Assembly (NCBI GenBank): GCA_018398585.1
Contig: JAGTTD010000024.1
Span: forward strand, 4,926,071 to 4,990,070
Origin: Simmondsia chinensis
Lineage: Eukaryota > Streptophyta > Magnoliopsida > Caryophyllales > Simmondsiaceae
Direction: 5' to 3'
Length of the DNA stretch: 64,000 bases
Positions 1 through 12,600 of this stretch are shown here, piece by piece. The first letter of the stretch is position 1; every line of letters starts with the position of its first letter. Below the pieces are notes generated by a model, which saw only the letters and a program-made list of their open reading frames with translations, was not told where the DNA came from and searched no databases. The position numbers were made by a program, and so were the translations under genes.

Positions 1-988
1 TGTGGCAGGTCCTGAATGGGGCGCTGGCCACTGGAGACCAACTGAAGAAGCGTATGCCGAATTATAATGGGCAGTGCATCTGGTGCGAGGTGGATACCGA
101 GGATATTTCCCACATGCTCCTAACTTGCCCTCGAGCAAAGGATGTCTGGAATGCAGCACATTCATCCAAGTGGATTAAGTAGTTGCCAGGCAGGGCCAGA
201 ATCGAGGAAGAATTGAGATCAAGAAAAGGGAAGAGCAACACTGAGGAGTTTTTGGTTACCTACTGGTTCATCTGGAAGGACAGGAACTTGGCCATCTTCA
301 GAGGGGAAAGGCCTAGTCCGTCGCAGACTATCAGTCGCGCAGTGACGATGGCTTTGGAATGGAAGTGTAGGTGCCGGATGGATGAGGAAGGACGAGTAGA
401 AGAGGGTAGGGCTTGCTCTAATAGGAAAGGGAATAGATGGGTATCCTGGACTCCCCCGGAGCAAGGGTGGGTGAAAGTTAATTTTGACGGATCCAGACGG
501 CCTCCTGAAGCGGCCTCGGGCTTTGTGATTCGCAATTGGAAGGGAGATATTTTAGCCAGCGGAACTCGAAGACTTGGGAACACTCCAGTCATTGTCGCAG
601 AAGTCCTGGCGGCGCGGGACGGTCTGGAATTAGCAGTGTTGAAAGGGGTAACTCATGTTATCCTGGAAGGGGATAACGAAGTCGTCATCAAAACTCTCCA
701 GGGCAAGTATAAGTGTCCTGGTGATATTCAGCTAATCGTGAATGAGATCAAGGCTCTGTGTGATCGTCTTTGCCAAGTCAAGTTTTCTCATGTTTTCAGG
801 GAGGCAAACAAAGCAGCAGACTGTGCTGCTAGCGAAGGTTACTCGAGGTGAGGCTTCCATGTAGATCTGTTGGAACCCTCGGAGACTCTACTCCTCATCT
901 CTCGAGCAGAGGCTTTAGGCTGCCCCTCTCTTAGAAGAGGAAGCTAAAGCCTGGTGTTGTGTTTTTACCATCTTAAAAAAAAAAAAAA
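1..988 (+). pseudogene. L1-type LINE ORF2, 3' end (zf-RVT + RNase H), truncated by window edge
   Basis: Reading from base 3, the sequence gives a zf-RVT-like zinc-binding segment (CIWCEVDTEDISHMLLTCPR, around 90-135) and, after an in-frame TAG at 180-182, a reverse-transcriptase-associated RNase H domain (about 468-840). The RNase H motifs are visible: NFDGS, AEVLAARDGL, EGDNE and NKAADCAA, giving the acidic residues of the active site. This order, RT then zf-RVT then RNase H, is typical of plant L1-like LINE ORF2 proteins. The coding part is followed by a short 3' UTR and a poly(A) run at 975-988, as expected of a LINE insertion. The RT and endonuclease parts lie left of the window, if present. 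The internal stop makes it a dead copy. Confidence 0.8.
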
Positions 989-1172
989 TCCCATTAAATA
1001 AAACTCAAATAATACAATATTTAATATTAACTTTAAAAGAACCACTACAATATAGTTTAAGCCCGGATATTAATAGAATCTCATTCTAGGCCCAAATTTA
1101 ACGAATCAGTTGTGAGATTCTCTAACATTAACAAAACACACATAATAATCACTTGAAACACCCAGTTTTTGT

Positions 1173-1275
1173 ACTACAACAATAAAAACAATTGATCCAG
1201 TACTTCAAGAGCTCCCGTATATGCAGGGCTTGGGAGCGGAGGAATGTACCCAACCTTACCTCATAAAGGTGCATT
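1173..1275 (-). repeat. Au-like SINE fragment (antisense)
   Basis: The plus strand begins with a CAACAATAA-type tail and continues with the reversed Au-like body: the 'gcactgg', 'gggagc' and 'ggttgggtacatcc' blocks are recognisable although diverged. The 5' half of the SINE is missing. Comparable copies occur at several other places in the window. No target duplication was found. Confidence 0.55.
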
Positions 1276-1295
1276 TAATATAGAAATAAGGGAAA

Positions 1296-1818
1296 TTATA
1301 AATTACGTAACCTTAAGTTTGAGCATTTATTATTTAAGTATCTCGACATTTCAATGTATATTATTAGGTACCTTGAAGTCTAAATAGGTTACCACCTAAT
1401 TGTCGTATGCCGAAATTTATTAATTTTTATACCAGTTTTATGCAAAAAAAAAAATGATATAATACATAATTACGATAATATATATATGCCATGTATATAT
1501 GTTTTCATAGAAAATTTGACAAATTGTGAGAAAATATTTGCCGAATGTTGATGTAAACCACCTAAATATTACCACAGTCGTGTGTCATTTTTATATTTTA
1601 GTAACATTATTAATTAAAATAAGAATACTAATATATTATTGAAATCGTATTCAATTATAACGTTTTTTAATAAAAATCTATCGAATTTTTGAACAATAGG
1701 GTATTTGATTCATTAATTTTTTAATCCTTATAATAGCTAAGAGATAAATATTTAAACATAAAGATACCCCATTACATACACACACACATATACATATATT
1801 AGCCCCCTCTACATACAA
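1296..1818. other. AT-rich intergenic DNA, nothing recognised
   Basis: Strongly AT-rich, with short homopolymers and a CA-rich stretch near 1778. No coding pattern, LTR edge or inverted repeat could be supported. Confidence 0.5.
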
Positions 1819-1832
1819 CCCCCCCCCCCCCC
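1819..1832. repeat. Poly-C tract (14 nt)
   Basis: An uninterrupted run of 14 C immediately upstream of GC-richer sequence that precedes the LINE ORF1-like pseudogene. Confidence 0.9.
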
Positions 1833-1989
1833 GGACCACCTCTTTCAACGCATGCGTGCGGGTGGCCGCCCACCCAAGGGCCAGAGGTCCGGTGCCAGAC
1901 TCGACCATGGCCTATCATTCAGGCCGTGCAACTCCCGAGGGCGTTTGTTGAGAAATACAGAGGGACCATCTCCTTCGCACACCGACTCC

Positions 1990-2313
1990 CGTCATGTCCA
2001 CCACCCACACCGGCTCCCATCATCTCCACCACCCACATGGGCTCCCTTCATCTCCATACACCAAATTCCATCTCCATACACCAAATTCCACCACCCACCA
2101 TCTCCCATCATCTCCAAACACCAATTTCAACAACCAGTCACCGACTCCATCATTTCCAAACACCAACAACGATCATCCTCTTCCACCACCCATCACCGGC
2201 TCCCATCATCTCCAAACACCAAATTCCACCACCCATCATCTCCCATCATCTCCAAACACCAATTTCCACTACCCGATCCAAACACCGAATTCCACAACCC
2301 ATTCCAAACACCA
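1990..2313 (+). repeat. Degenerate CA/TC-rich tandem repeat upstream of LINE ORF1
   Basis: Irregular tandem copies of a unit built from CCATCATCTCC and CAAACACCAA blocks. They can be read as a Pro/His/Ser/Asn-rich translation in all three plus frames, but this is low-complexity DNA rather than coding sequence. It sits directly before the ATG of the RRM-containing ORF1 and may be its leader (inference). Confidence 0.6.
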
Positions 2314-4772
2314 ATGCCAATACCCAGGAAAACGCTGTCCATATTTGTTGATGGCTTACCTGAGAGAACAACAAACTCCTGGCTCAAGTATGTCTTCTGT
2401 GATTTCAGGTCAATTTACGATGCTTTTGTTCCTGCTAAGAGGAGGTTGAGGTTTAGACGCTCGTATGGGTTTGTTCGATTTCATAGCCCGAGGGAAGCTG
2501 CTAGAGCAATTTCATCTATGAATGGTAAATGGGTGGTAGATGCCGAGCTTAGAGTTGAATGGGCTAACCCACCAAGAAGATCAACTGAGTCATCAGCCAG
2601 GAGCCAGCATCGTTTAAGGGTCTTCCAACAGACCAAAGCGACTATCAGCACATATGATCAGGATGACACCCTTCCTACTCAGATCAGAGGTTATGCAGGT
2701 TCTGACATACCAATGATTGTACAACACAAACAAGAATGTGGAGGACTGGTTACAATGCTCTATAATTGCGCACACGTCGGGTGAGGTGAGTCTGGATAAT
2801 ATTCTCACCTTTATCACGGAGAACGATCTCCACGGTTTAACCCTTAAAGGGTTAAGCACCAATACTTTTGTCCTGGTTTTTGATTCCGCTGAGACTTTGG
2901 AGTCCTACCTCGGCCCTCGTCGTGAGATAAATACTCTTTCGAGATCCTTGGATCAAGTAACAGAATAGTATGAATCGAGGTTTTTAGATTGCCTGTCCAA
3001 TGCTGGACTATGGACTGTTTTTCTGACCTTGCGAGATTATGGGGGAAGTTAGTCAAGGTAGACTCGAGGATGTCTGCCATGAGATGTATTGTTGCGGCCA
3101 GAATCCTCATCGTCACATGTTCCCCATCACTTATTCATCGAATGGTACAAGTCCATTTTAATAGGATGACCCGATCGGTCTTGGTCAAAAAGGGTAGCAC
3201 AGAGTTGATTCCAGATTACTGTCCCACTGTTGTTGCTTTGGCAGCATTGGCTAGATTAGCAAGGGAATAGACCTCTTCAGCAATGAATCCGTACCGGGAA
3301 AAACAGTGCACCACCCTGGCACGCAATACCACACTGGCTCATCATTCCCCTGTTCATAGGATGGTTGGCGAGGGCACTATTAGACCAGTGTACGAGGAAG
3401 TACATATAGTCGAGCTGTCACGGGGTCAGCTTACTTTCCATATTGAAGGTCAATATGTCAGTAGGTGATATGTGGAATGCAGCTGGCCATATGCTTCTCT
3501 TCCCCATCTCATAGCGTGATGATCATATCCCAGTTCAGTAAGTGCGTGGTAACCAATATCTGCCTCCTTTACTTCAGTGGGTGGAGAGTGTGTTAGAAAA
3601 ATTCAGAAAATGCTTGCAAAACCCTTGCAACCGGGTATCCAAACGATCTCAGGTGTTGAGGCGTGTGATCACTATACTTAAGGTTTATTTCGGTATACGA
3701 AATATCCTCGGGAATACAACAACTACCAAAGTATGGAGTGAAGAAGTGTATGGGGAGAGATTGATAAAGATGTCTAGAGATTGGCCTGATTTTTGAGAAC
3801 ACACCCTTTGAAATTCTCACAAAGAACACAAGAACCAAGAAGATGTTCTTCAACTTTCTTTCTTGTGATTTTACTCTACCAATTCATATGTTTTCTTTTC
3901 TTCAATGAGTGGGGAGAATATCTGTATATAATGTCTTGAGAATGTCCCAAAACCAAGAGCCTAAACATATAAAAGAACTGGGAAGAAACCGCGCAGAAAA
4001 CCGTCAAAACCGACCTGTGTGTCGAAGTTGAGTGTCGACACACAGCTTTCTGTAAGCCTGTGTATCGATGCTGTGTGTCGACACACAAGTCGACACATGG
4101 GCTTACTGTAAGCCTGTGTGTCGACACACAATTTCTGTGTGTCGACACACAGGTGTCCTGCGTGCGCTACTGAAATGGGCTGTGTGTCGACACACGGGCC
4201 ATGTGTGTCGACACACAGCTATCTCCCCTGCATTCTGTAGGATTTTGTGTCGATATATATGGCCCATGTGTCGACACACACTCCCAATAATGCTCTAATC
4301 ACTCATATAAGTATCGGGACAATGTCAAATACATCTTATATACATATAAACAATATTTAACACACATATATACATATTATACAACAAAGATTTTGAAAAT
4401 ACATCAACAGAGTGACATAGCTAATTTAGTTCAGCCTCATGCTCAATCTCCGCAGCTTGAGAATGTAACTCAAGACCTCGCCAGTGAAGATGATTCTGGG
4501 TTCTCGGGGCCTTTGTTCCCTCCAGGTTTTGAGCCTTCTGCTTTGAGAAGGTCAGAACCTTGTATCGAGAGACTAATGGAGAGGGGATGAAAAAAGGAAA
4601 AGGAATGCTGACAAAAAGAGAGAGAAAAGCGTTGAAGCACAAGGAGAAAGAGAATAAAAACCTGGAGCTTCAAGAATTTCTGAAAGATATGTTGCCTACA
4701 AACAACACGCTGAAAACAACCAAGACCTCGGGCAACTCGAGTTACCTGGTTATACTTTGGCTTTGCCAATAA
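2314..4772 (+). pseudogene. LINE ORF1-like pseudogene (RRM + DUF4283-like), split by a solo LTR
   Basis: From the ATG at 2314 an RRM is readable (about 2332-2570: the RNP2-like IFVDGLP and the RNP1-like YGFVRFHS). After a frameshift near 2720 come segments that resemble the plant retrotransposon DUF4283 region (about 2995-3270: WGKLVKVD, AARILIVT, VHFNRMTRSVLVKKG). Beyond the inserted LTR (3591-4409) the frame resumes with a linker ending in GPLFPPGFE (about 4510-4545), a motif common near the end of such ORF1 proteins. RRM-type ORF1 proteins are known from plant L1 elements. The frame is broken by several stops and shifts. No endonuclease or RT follows; sequence continues into a (TA)n tract. 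A host RRM gene is unlikely because of the DUF4283-like part. Confidence 0.6.
3591..4409. mobile_element. Solo LTR (819 bp) with palindrome array
   Basis: The element starts TGTTAG, ends CAACA and is flanked by the perfect 5-bp duplication GAGTG (3586-3590 and 4410-4414). No second LTR, PBS or coding sequence is present, so this is a solo LTR. It interrupts the LINE ORF1 pseudogene. Its first 150 bp resemble the LTRs at 17708 and 28727 (shared order of blocks such as 'gggtatc', 'tctcagg', 'gaggcgtgt' and 'gtgatcactat'), so it may belong to the same wider Copia group. Between 4017 and 4291 it holds four perfect copies of the palindrome TGTGTGTCGACACACA plus several near copies. Confidence 0.85.
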
Positions 4773-4778
4773 TTATCG

Positions 4779-4781
<3 letters not shown>

Positions 4782-4826
<45 letters not shown>
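4782..4826. repeat. (TA)n microsatellite
   Basis: About 45 nt of uninterrupted TA dinucleotide at the 3' edge of the LINE ORF1 remnant. Confidence 0.95.
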
Positions 4827-4833
<7 letters not shown>

Positions 4834-5573
4834 TAGGTAGTTGGGTGATAATAGTAAAACTTTAGGATAATTAAGTTACAATTCTTAAAAAAACCCAATC
4901 AGTTGGAGATTTTTTAAAATAACAAGATGCAATTTGCATATATTATATCCACTTTGCCTTGTGACTCTTGTTCCGGTGCGGATGATCTTAAGGTTGTCTA
5001 TCTTTACCTCTATTAAAATATTAAAAAATATATTATATTCACTTTTTTAGGACTTGCAAAATCTGACATGATATAATAACACGACACGAACAACATACGA
5101 AAATAGTGGGTTTGGGTTGGATTTTGAAGGCAGTTTGAATTTGGGTCAACCCATTTAACCCGCTTAGGTGATTGGGTTGAATTTGAGTTTGACCTATTTA
5201 ACCCATTTTCAACACGTTTGACCCGTTTATATAATTATGTTAGGTATTTGAGCAGTACACTAATGTTATTATATAGATATTTTGGGTAGGTTATCACACG
5301 TAGGATAATTTAAACTATAAGTAGTAATATTAATTTGGTAGTTAATTTAAACAATTATAAATATGTCACTAATTTATTACTACTATCAACCGTGAGGTAT
5401 ATTATTGACATATTTATAGGTTAACAAACTAGTATTTAAATAAAAAAATTACTAATATAATTAAATGGGTAACCCGCAGTTATCCTTACCCGTTTAATAA
5501 TTGAGTTAGATTAGTGTTGAGAATTTCTAACCCGTTTAATAAATAAGTCGGGTTCGAGTTGACTATATTTCTA
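4827..5573. repeat. AT-rich DNA with decayed 'GGGTTTGGGTTGG/AACCCGTTTAA' repeat
   Basis: No gene. Between about 5075 and 5570, blocks such as 'acacgacacgaac', 'gggtttgggttgg', 'acccatttaacccg' and 'aacccgtttaataa' recur on both strands. This resembles a common decayed plant DNA-transposon repeat. Termini and target duplication could not be fixed. Confidence 0.4.
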
Positions 5574-6218
5574 AGGGCCTGTTTGAGATTACTATGAAAA
5601 AACTGTTTTTTTCATAAGCACTTTTTGTAGAAGCATTTTTGTAAAAAGTGTTGTTTCAAATAAGCGATTTGTATTTGGCCAACCAATAAAGAAGCACTTA
5701 TGGTAGTATTATGACTGTTTGGCCAATATTAAAAAAAGTGCTTTTTTCTATAAAATTATCAGAAATGACACTAATAAAAGTATTTTATAGTTAAAAAAAT
5801 ACCCATAATCATTCTAAATATTTAATATATTTTTTAAATATTTAAAATATTTTTTTATTATTTAAAATATTTTCTAAATATCATAAATCTATTATATTGT
5901 TAAAATATTTTTTCATATTTAATATGTTTTTTTAAATATATAAACTATATGTGAAACATATAAATTATTTTTTAAATATATTAATAAATTTTAGGGTACC
6001 TGAAATAAATTTTCTCATTTGTTTAATTTTTATTTCTACTTCTGTTTAAAAAAATAAGCATCAAATTTTTATTTCTCCTTATAAGTAGAAAAACAGTTTC
6101 TGCTTTTAATAAAAGATATTTTTTTCTTAATTGTCAAACACTCTTAAATATTAGAAAAATACTTTTTTTTTTAAAGACGTAATTTTTTCTTTAAAATAAA
6201 TAATTTTAAATAGGCCCT
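5574..6218. mobile_element. MITE, hAT-like termini
   Basis: The terminal inverted repeats are AGGGCCTGTTTGAGATTA on the left and, reversed, AGGGCCTATTTAAAATTA on the right (15 of 18 identical). The interior is extremely AT-rich and non-coding. The GGGCCTGTTTG terminus is typical of plant hAT-like MITEs (known). I could not find a matching 8-bp target duplication, so the class is uncertain. Confidence 0.5.
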
Positions 6219-6472
6219 AAAACTCCTCACATAATATAAGCACAACAAGATACATTTGCCGCTCTTGATTTTTCATTCTTGGAATAGAAAGCTAATATAA
6301 GATAAGATAAAACCAACCCTTAACAAAAATAATAATTATTACCAAAACAAAGATAAAATTTCTCGTGATAATCACATGAAAAACACAAAGTTTTCGTATG
6401 ATAGTGATAACACGTAACTCCATTGCCGCCCAATACTCCCCACATACACACTATTCTCTCTCTCTCTCTCTC

Positions 6473-6613
6473 ATGTCTGATCCATGCACTTCGCTAAATT
6501 CTTCTTTTTGGGTTATTGAGATCCTCAAAATCCCACAAAAATGGCAGCCAAGAAGCTTTCAGAGAGCTTCTCAAAGAGCCTGTTTGATGAGGTTCAAAAA
6601 TGGGATTCTTTGA
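6473..6613 (+). other. Upstream ORF overlapping the PDK start
   Basis: An ATG at 6473, just after a CT repeat (6455-6472), opens a 46-codon frame that passes through the PDK start codon (6541) in a different frame and stops at 6613. If transcription starts upstream of 6473, this ATG would be met first by scanning ribosomes. The transcription start is not known from sequence alone. Confidence 0.4.
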
Positions 6614-9600
6614 AACAAACTGGGGTTACTTTGAGGTACATGATGGAATTTGGGTCTAAACCTACTGATAAGAATCTGTTGATTTCTGCCCAGTTTCTTC
6701 ATAAGGAGCTTCCGATTAGGATTGCTAGGCGTGCTATTGAGCTTGAGAGTTTGCCTTATGGTTTGTCCCATAAGCCTGCGGTTTTGAAGGTGTTTTTCTT
6801 TTTGTTTTTGTGTTCCTTTTGTATTTTGATTCCTGGGTTTTGGATACAAAAATTGACGTTGCTGGAGCAATGATGTAACTTATGAAAAATGAAAGTCATA
6901 GATAGGTAATTGTCTAAGGTTTGTCCCATAACCCTGCGGTTCTGAAGGTGTTTTTCGCTTTGTTTTTTGTGTTTTTTGTGATCATGGTTTCTGGGTTTTT
7001 CTTGTTTCTTTGGTTTTTGAATTTGGGGTTTGCATAATTGAGAGTTTTTTTGTCGAAGGAAAAGGTGTTATTGATAGAGCAATGATATGACTTGCGAAAA
7101 ATGAAAGCCACAAAATTGTCTTGGAAGTAATGGTCTTGCTTTGGCAATAATAATTTTGCCTATATTTGAGTTAATTGTCTATGGTTTATCCCATAATCCT
7201 GCCGTTTTGAAGGTGTTTTTCTTTTTCTTTTTTGTATTTTTTTGTATTATGATTTCTGGCTTATTCTTGTGTCTTGGTTTTTGAATCTGGGGTTTGTCTA
7301 AATAAGGTGATTGTCTTATAGCTTAGGGATTTGAATGTTTGTTTCTACTTTCCATAAAGATTCTTGAGTTTTCTTTTGTTTTGTCTGTGAATGATACAGT
7401 CCATTTAGTTAGGTGAACTGAGTTAGTTGTGATCAAGGAAAAGATAGACTGAGAAGAGAAAGAAGGGGGCCAGAGAGAAGCCCTAAGGAGAGAGAACCCG
7501 AAGATAGAAGGTTTAGAGAGATAATTGAGAATAATGTCCAAGAATAAGTACATTATGCAGGTATTTGTGGAGGTGAGATACACCTTGGCTATCAAGAATA
7601 ACTGACTCAAATATAATAGCTAATCTATTTGAAATTTTTTCTTTTAATGGACATGGGAAATGGATTTTTCTGTACAGCTGAGACTCGATACTGTCTCTGA
7701 CACAATCAATTTGATTGTATCGGGGAATTAGGAGGGGAAATGTAGAATTAGGAAGGAGAGGGAAAATATTGGGGGAGAAGAGAGAAATTGAGAGGAAAAT
7801 AGAGACTTAAAATGTATTCTTTATTGATTACTAAACCTTGAGTACATAAGTATTATTTTTAAGCAAGTCATCGCTCACTAATCTAAACAAATCAACTCAA
7901 CAACCATTTAAATTTGAAATGGAGCTAATATTTGAATTTGAATTTTGGCACAAACATGTCCTTCATTTAGCATGTATCACTCTGTATCCAAAAAAGTAAA
8001 GCTATCTGAGGAAAATATCTCAGAGATATAGAGAATGCAAAATTTGAAGGTCAAAAGCTATAGGCCGCACTAAGGTTAATAGTAGTTGTTGATGGGTAAG
8101 TTGGATTGGCCTCTCGTAGCTTTGACATATTTGGGCCATTGAAATCACTGGATAGTTAAATTTTATCGTTGTCGATTGATTCTATTTTGTGGTGCATTGT
8201 TATTTAATTGGCTTGAAAGCTTGACTTGGTTGAATATTGTATTATGCTTGTAAGAAAAGGAAAGGGACTTCGGCGTTTCTATCAATTATGGTAGAGTATT
8301 ATAAAGTTTCTACAAAGTGTGATTTTCTTGAAATGTATGCTATAATGTTATGTCGACCTTACTTAGTGGAAAAAAGGCTTGGTTGTTATCATTGTTGAAA
8401 GTCTCTTTGTAAGTCTAGAACTGCTTGTTCAAGTACAATCATTTATGTGCTTTGCTTGTGAGATCTGATTATAGTAGGATCCTGTATTTCTTTCAAAACA
8501 ATTAAGGGAGTTTTCTTGCGTATTATCGATTCAGAGTGCACCTCCTGATAGTTGCGAGTTGTTATTGTTTGCAAGGAGGAACATAATGATCTTCCAAGAA
8601 GGGATATGGGAAATGGGATTCAAGTATTTTGGATGACCATTTCAATGGCTGATTGAAATGGGACCTATAATTTTAATTTTTAGTCAGGAAGTACATATCT
8701 CTTATGACATGCTTGATCACTGCTGGAGTTAGTGCAAGTCGAGCAAAAGCTTATATAATCTATGACTTTACACTGTTTCTTGTCTTGTTAGGCATTGGTT
8801 AGGATACATGATTGTCTTTAAAGTTTAAGTTATACATCAAAAGAGAGGGAACACCAATTCTATAAAACTATGATTTATCCCACAAACGGCATAGTTTTTC
8901 ATGTGTTCTCCATTTGGGATTTGAGAATTTTTTTTCCCCCTTGTAGAACAGTTTAATTCTGAGTTTTGATTTGATGGAGATCATTCGTTACAGAATAGTG
9001 TAGGGTTTTTCTGCTTTACTCATTGTTGATGTGTACGTTGATCTTTGGTTTGAGTTAGAACTCGCTTTTAGGATATTCTGACTTTTATGAGAGCTGCTTT
9101 ATCCTGTTCTGCCACTCCCATGATCCCATGGAATCAAATAAAAGTCATTACGTTAATAAAGTTGAGCTAGTTGTTATGGTATTGGCCATTATCACCCTTA
9201 GACGACTACTACCCGCGGCAGGGGCCACAGGGGGAATCTTTTATCATTTTTCATTCCTGATTAGTTCTTTATCTTGAGATGGGCTTGGATTTTGAGGGGG
9301 AAAGGCTAAAGGAAAAGGACCGAAATATCTACGTCTCTATTGTTGTCGAACATTTGAGATAAGCATTATAAAAAGTAGCATGTATTTCTCTTTTAATCAT
9401 TGAGGATCTTGTCCATAACACTTTGTCCTTTCTCTCATAATGCAACTTTCTTATGAAAGAGCTAACATGGGAGAAAAGATAAAATATTTTGGAAACCAAA
9501 AATAGAATTATTTTGAGTCAATAATAATGTCTAGATGTCCTCCACTCTTTGCAGCTTCAATAGCGAGATCATACATATTTTGTAGAGCTTGTCGTGAGAG

Positions 9601-12600
9601 AATAACTGAGCCCATTCTCATAGGGATTAAAAGAAAGTAAAGTTGAATCAACTTATGTGGCCAATTCTGTGAAAGAGACAGAAATCAGGGGACAACTTTT
9701 GAATTTGTTTAGCCACCAATATTATCTTTCTTCAACTCCTGCATCTATTTGTTCTATCAAGTACTAATAGACATTACATTCAGCCGCCTTGTCTGCTCCA
9801 ATAGGGAAGTGGTAGGACGCCTTCTATGTTTTCTGGTCTCTGTCGGCTCTAGAATTGAACTGGTTCCTACAGACCTTCCTGCATCAACCTATTATCACTT
9901 TGCAGATAAGATGGTAGTGATGTTTTTGAAAAGGATAGAGTCAATAGTTATTCACAAAAGTTTGCAGTATGTCACGCATTAGTACTACAATCGATTGTTT
10001 GTGAATGGGCCAATTCATATATGCATAATCTTAATGATCTGGGCATCTTTTTCATGCTGAGTACAGTATTTTGCTTTGACGGTTTTCAATTAAAGTGGGG
10101 AATGTACATTGTATTTAGAGTTTCACTTACGAGGTGTGCCATCACTAACACTTACCTTTTCTTTTCTAGGTGCGAGACTGGTACTTGGATTCTTTTCGTG
10201 ACCTTAGATCTTTCCCTGAGATCAAGGAGAAAGGTGATGAATTGGATTTTACACAAATGATTAAGTTGATTAAGGTTAGACACAATAATGTTGTTCCCAT
10301 GATGGCTTTGGGTGTTCAACAATTGAAGAAAGGCTGGGGTCCGAAGGTCGATTACAAGGATTTGGATGAGATCCATCAATTTCTTGATCGCTTCTATATG
10401 TCCAGAATAGGGATTCGAATGCTCATAGGTTTGTTCTATCTTTGTTCCCTTTTTTCCTTTGCTCACATGATTGTTTGAATGCAAAAAAAAACCTTTAGTA
10501 GAACATGTCGAAACAGGGCCACCTCCCATGTAATGTAATGGATATGTATCATGGAGTCTCAATTCTTTCACTACTTATGTTACAATCCAAGATATTGCTA
10601 TTTAGTATGCTGAAATTTTTGGCTAAAGCAGGGCAACATGTGGCCTTGCATGATCCTGACCCTGCACCCGATCGCATAGGTTACATACACACAAAAATGT
10701 CCCCTGTAGAGGTGGCACGAAATGCAAGTGAGGACGCTCGTGCTATTTGTGCCCGACACTATGGAAATGCACCTGATATCAATATTTATGGAGATCCCAC
10801 TTTTACATTTCCGTAAGCTTTTCTCATTCTTTTTTATTGAACGAGTGTCTATCATTACTTTTATATTGGAGGTCGTTGCCTTAAATTATTGCTTTGAAAT
10901 CATAATCACGGCTATCTGTTGGTAAAAATGATGACATCTAATGAAACAAGAATAAGATAAGTCAAACTTGTTTGAGATATTTAATATATTTAATGAATGG
11001 ATTACCTAAGAACGTACAAATCGTTCATTTTTGTGCTAAAATTCTAAAAGAACTTAAAGGACTCAATGATCATATACGTTGGGCATTAAGAATCTTAACC
11101 CTAGCTTCATGATTTGGAAATTTTTAGTTAGCTCTCCACATTGAGTAAAAACTTACGGAATTGCTCACATTTGACATATTTTCAAGAGTATGATAATAGC
11201 TTAGTTGTTACCTTACAACCACCATGTGACAACTGTGGTCCATCCCGTTGCGTATGTAATGTAATGTCATTGGAATATATATCGCTTATATTGTTTGGAT
11301 ATAATGTGAATCTGTTACACCCCACATATGAAGTGGGAAATCCACATGGGTGGAAAAAGGTGAATGTACTAGCATATATACCAAGAGAGCTATTCCACTC
11401 ATTGTCGATTTTGCGCCTCCTTTGGTATGTATCAATTGGTGTCAGAGTGTTGATCTTTCGCCATGATGGTGCCATATGGTGACTTCATTCGTTGCTCTTA
11501 TGAGGGGCTTGTGTATGATGTGTTGCAGATTCAATTCTCATATTTTAAGGAGCTCATTCTTGATCCTTTGTGAGACCTTGGGCTTGCTCTGGTTCTGATA
11601 TCGATCGGGTAAAGCCTAAGGCCCTGATCGATGTAGCAGTATAGACTCAAGTCCCAAGTCTCAAGCGGTGATATCGGTATTATAGGGTTTGCCCAGGATT
11701 AGAGAAACTCTAGTGCGAAGCCACTTTCATTGTTTGATGGTGATGCCACAATTGTAATGTTCACCTTGGACTACTTATGTAGTGCAAATATGGATTGTGA
11801 AGCGCGAATGGTGACATTGATATTGTTATGTTTGCTGAGGACTCGCTATATACTGCATAGCCAACTTTGGTCTATGCAAGATGCAAAGCCTGATGGTCTA
11901 ATACAAACCAAAAGCAAAGAACAAATCCCAAATTGGTGAAACAATGGCAAAATTCCTGACATATGTAGAAACGGAGCTACTCCATTTATTACCAATTGGT
12001 TTTAGGATAAAATCTCTTTTAATATATCTCACCATCTAGATGCTGCTGTGTATTTATGACTTTCATCTGTCTAGATGCTGCACTGCTATTTATAATACTA
12101 AGACATCTATATTGCCACAAAATTCGAGAGTCTTCCTGAGTTTGGGCGCCAATTATTTTCTGCTTTTGCATTTTGGAATTATTTTGCTGAGTTGGTTGCT
12201 AGAATTTGTGTGGGAAAGGAGCATGGGTTGTTAGTCTCAGCTACTTGAGTTGAGGGTGAGCTGGAGTTGAGCTACTATAGATACTGATGCATGTATTCGA
12301 TTTCAGACATTGAAAACAACGAATTAACTCTCTCTCTCCCTCTCTGCAACCTCTCTGTTTCCCTGTTGTCCTCTCCCAGTCTCAACTTCTCTTCCCTGCT
12401 CTGTTCTCATCTCTCTTCTTAACTGTCTCATTTTATTTTTTTTCTGTCTAAAGGACCTTGTAAAGCACCACATGCAGAGAATTAGATCTGTAAAAGCAAG
12501 TTCCTAAATCATATTACCATCAGAATGTCTCATGAGACTTGAAAGATGACACAGTGATAATGGCTCTGGGAGTGATGTAAAGATGTTCTCTTTATTCACC

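Noticed and set aside
1852..2449. Three overlapping Pro/His-rich open frames
   Set aside because: They arise from one low-complexity tandem repeat read in three frames; only the RRM part downstream of 2314 has protein-family support.
4017..4291. CRISPR-like array of palindromic repeats
   Set aside because: Spacing is irregular, copies overlap with flanking imperfect copies, and the array lies inside a plant LTR with target duplication.
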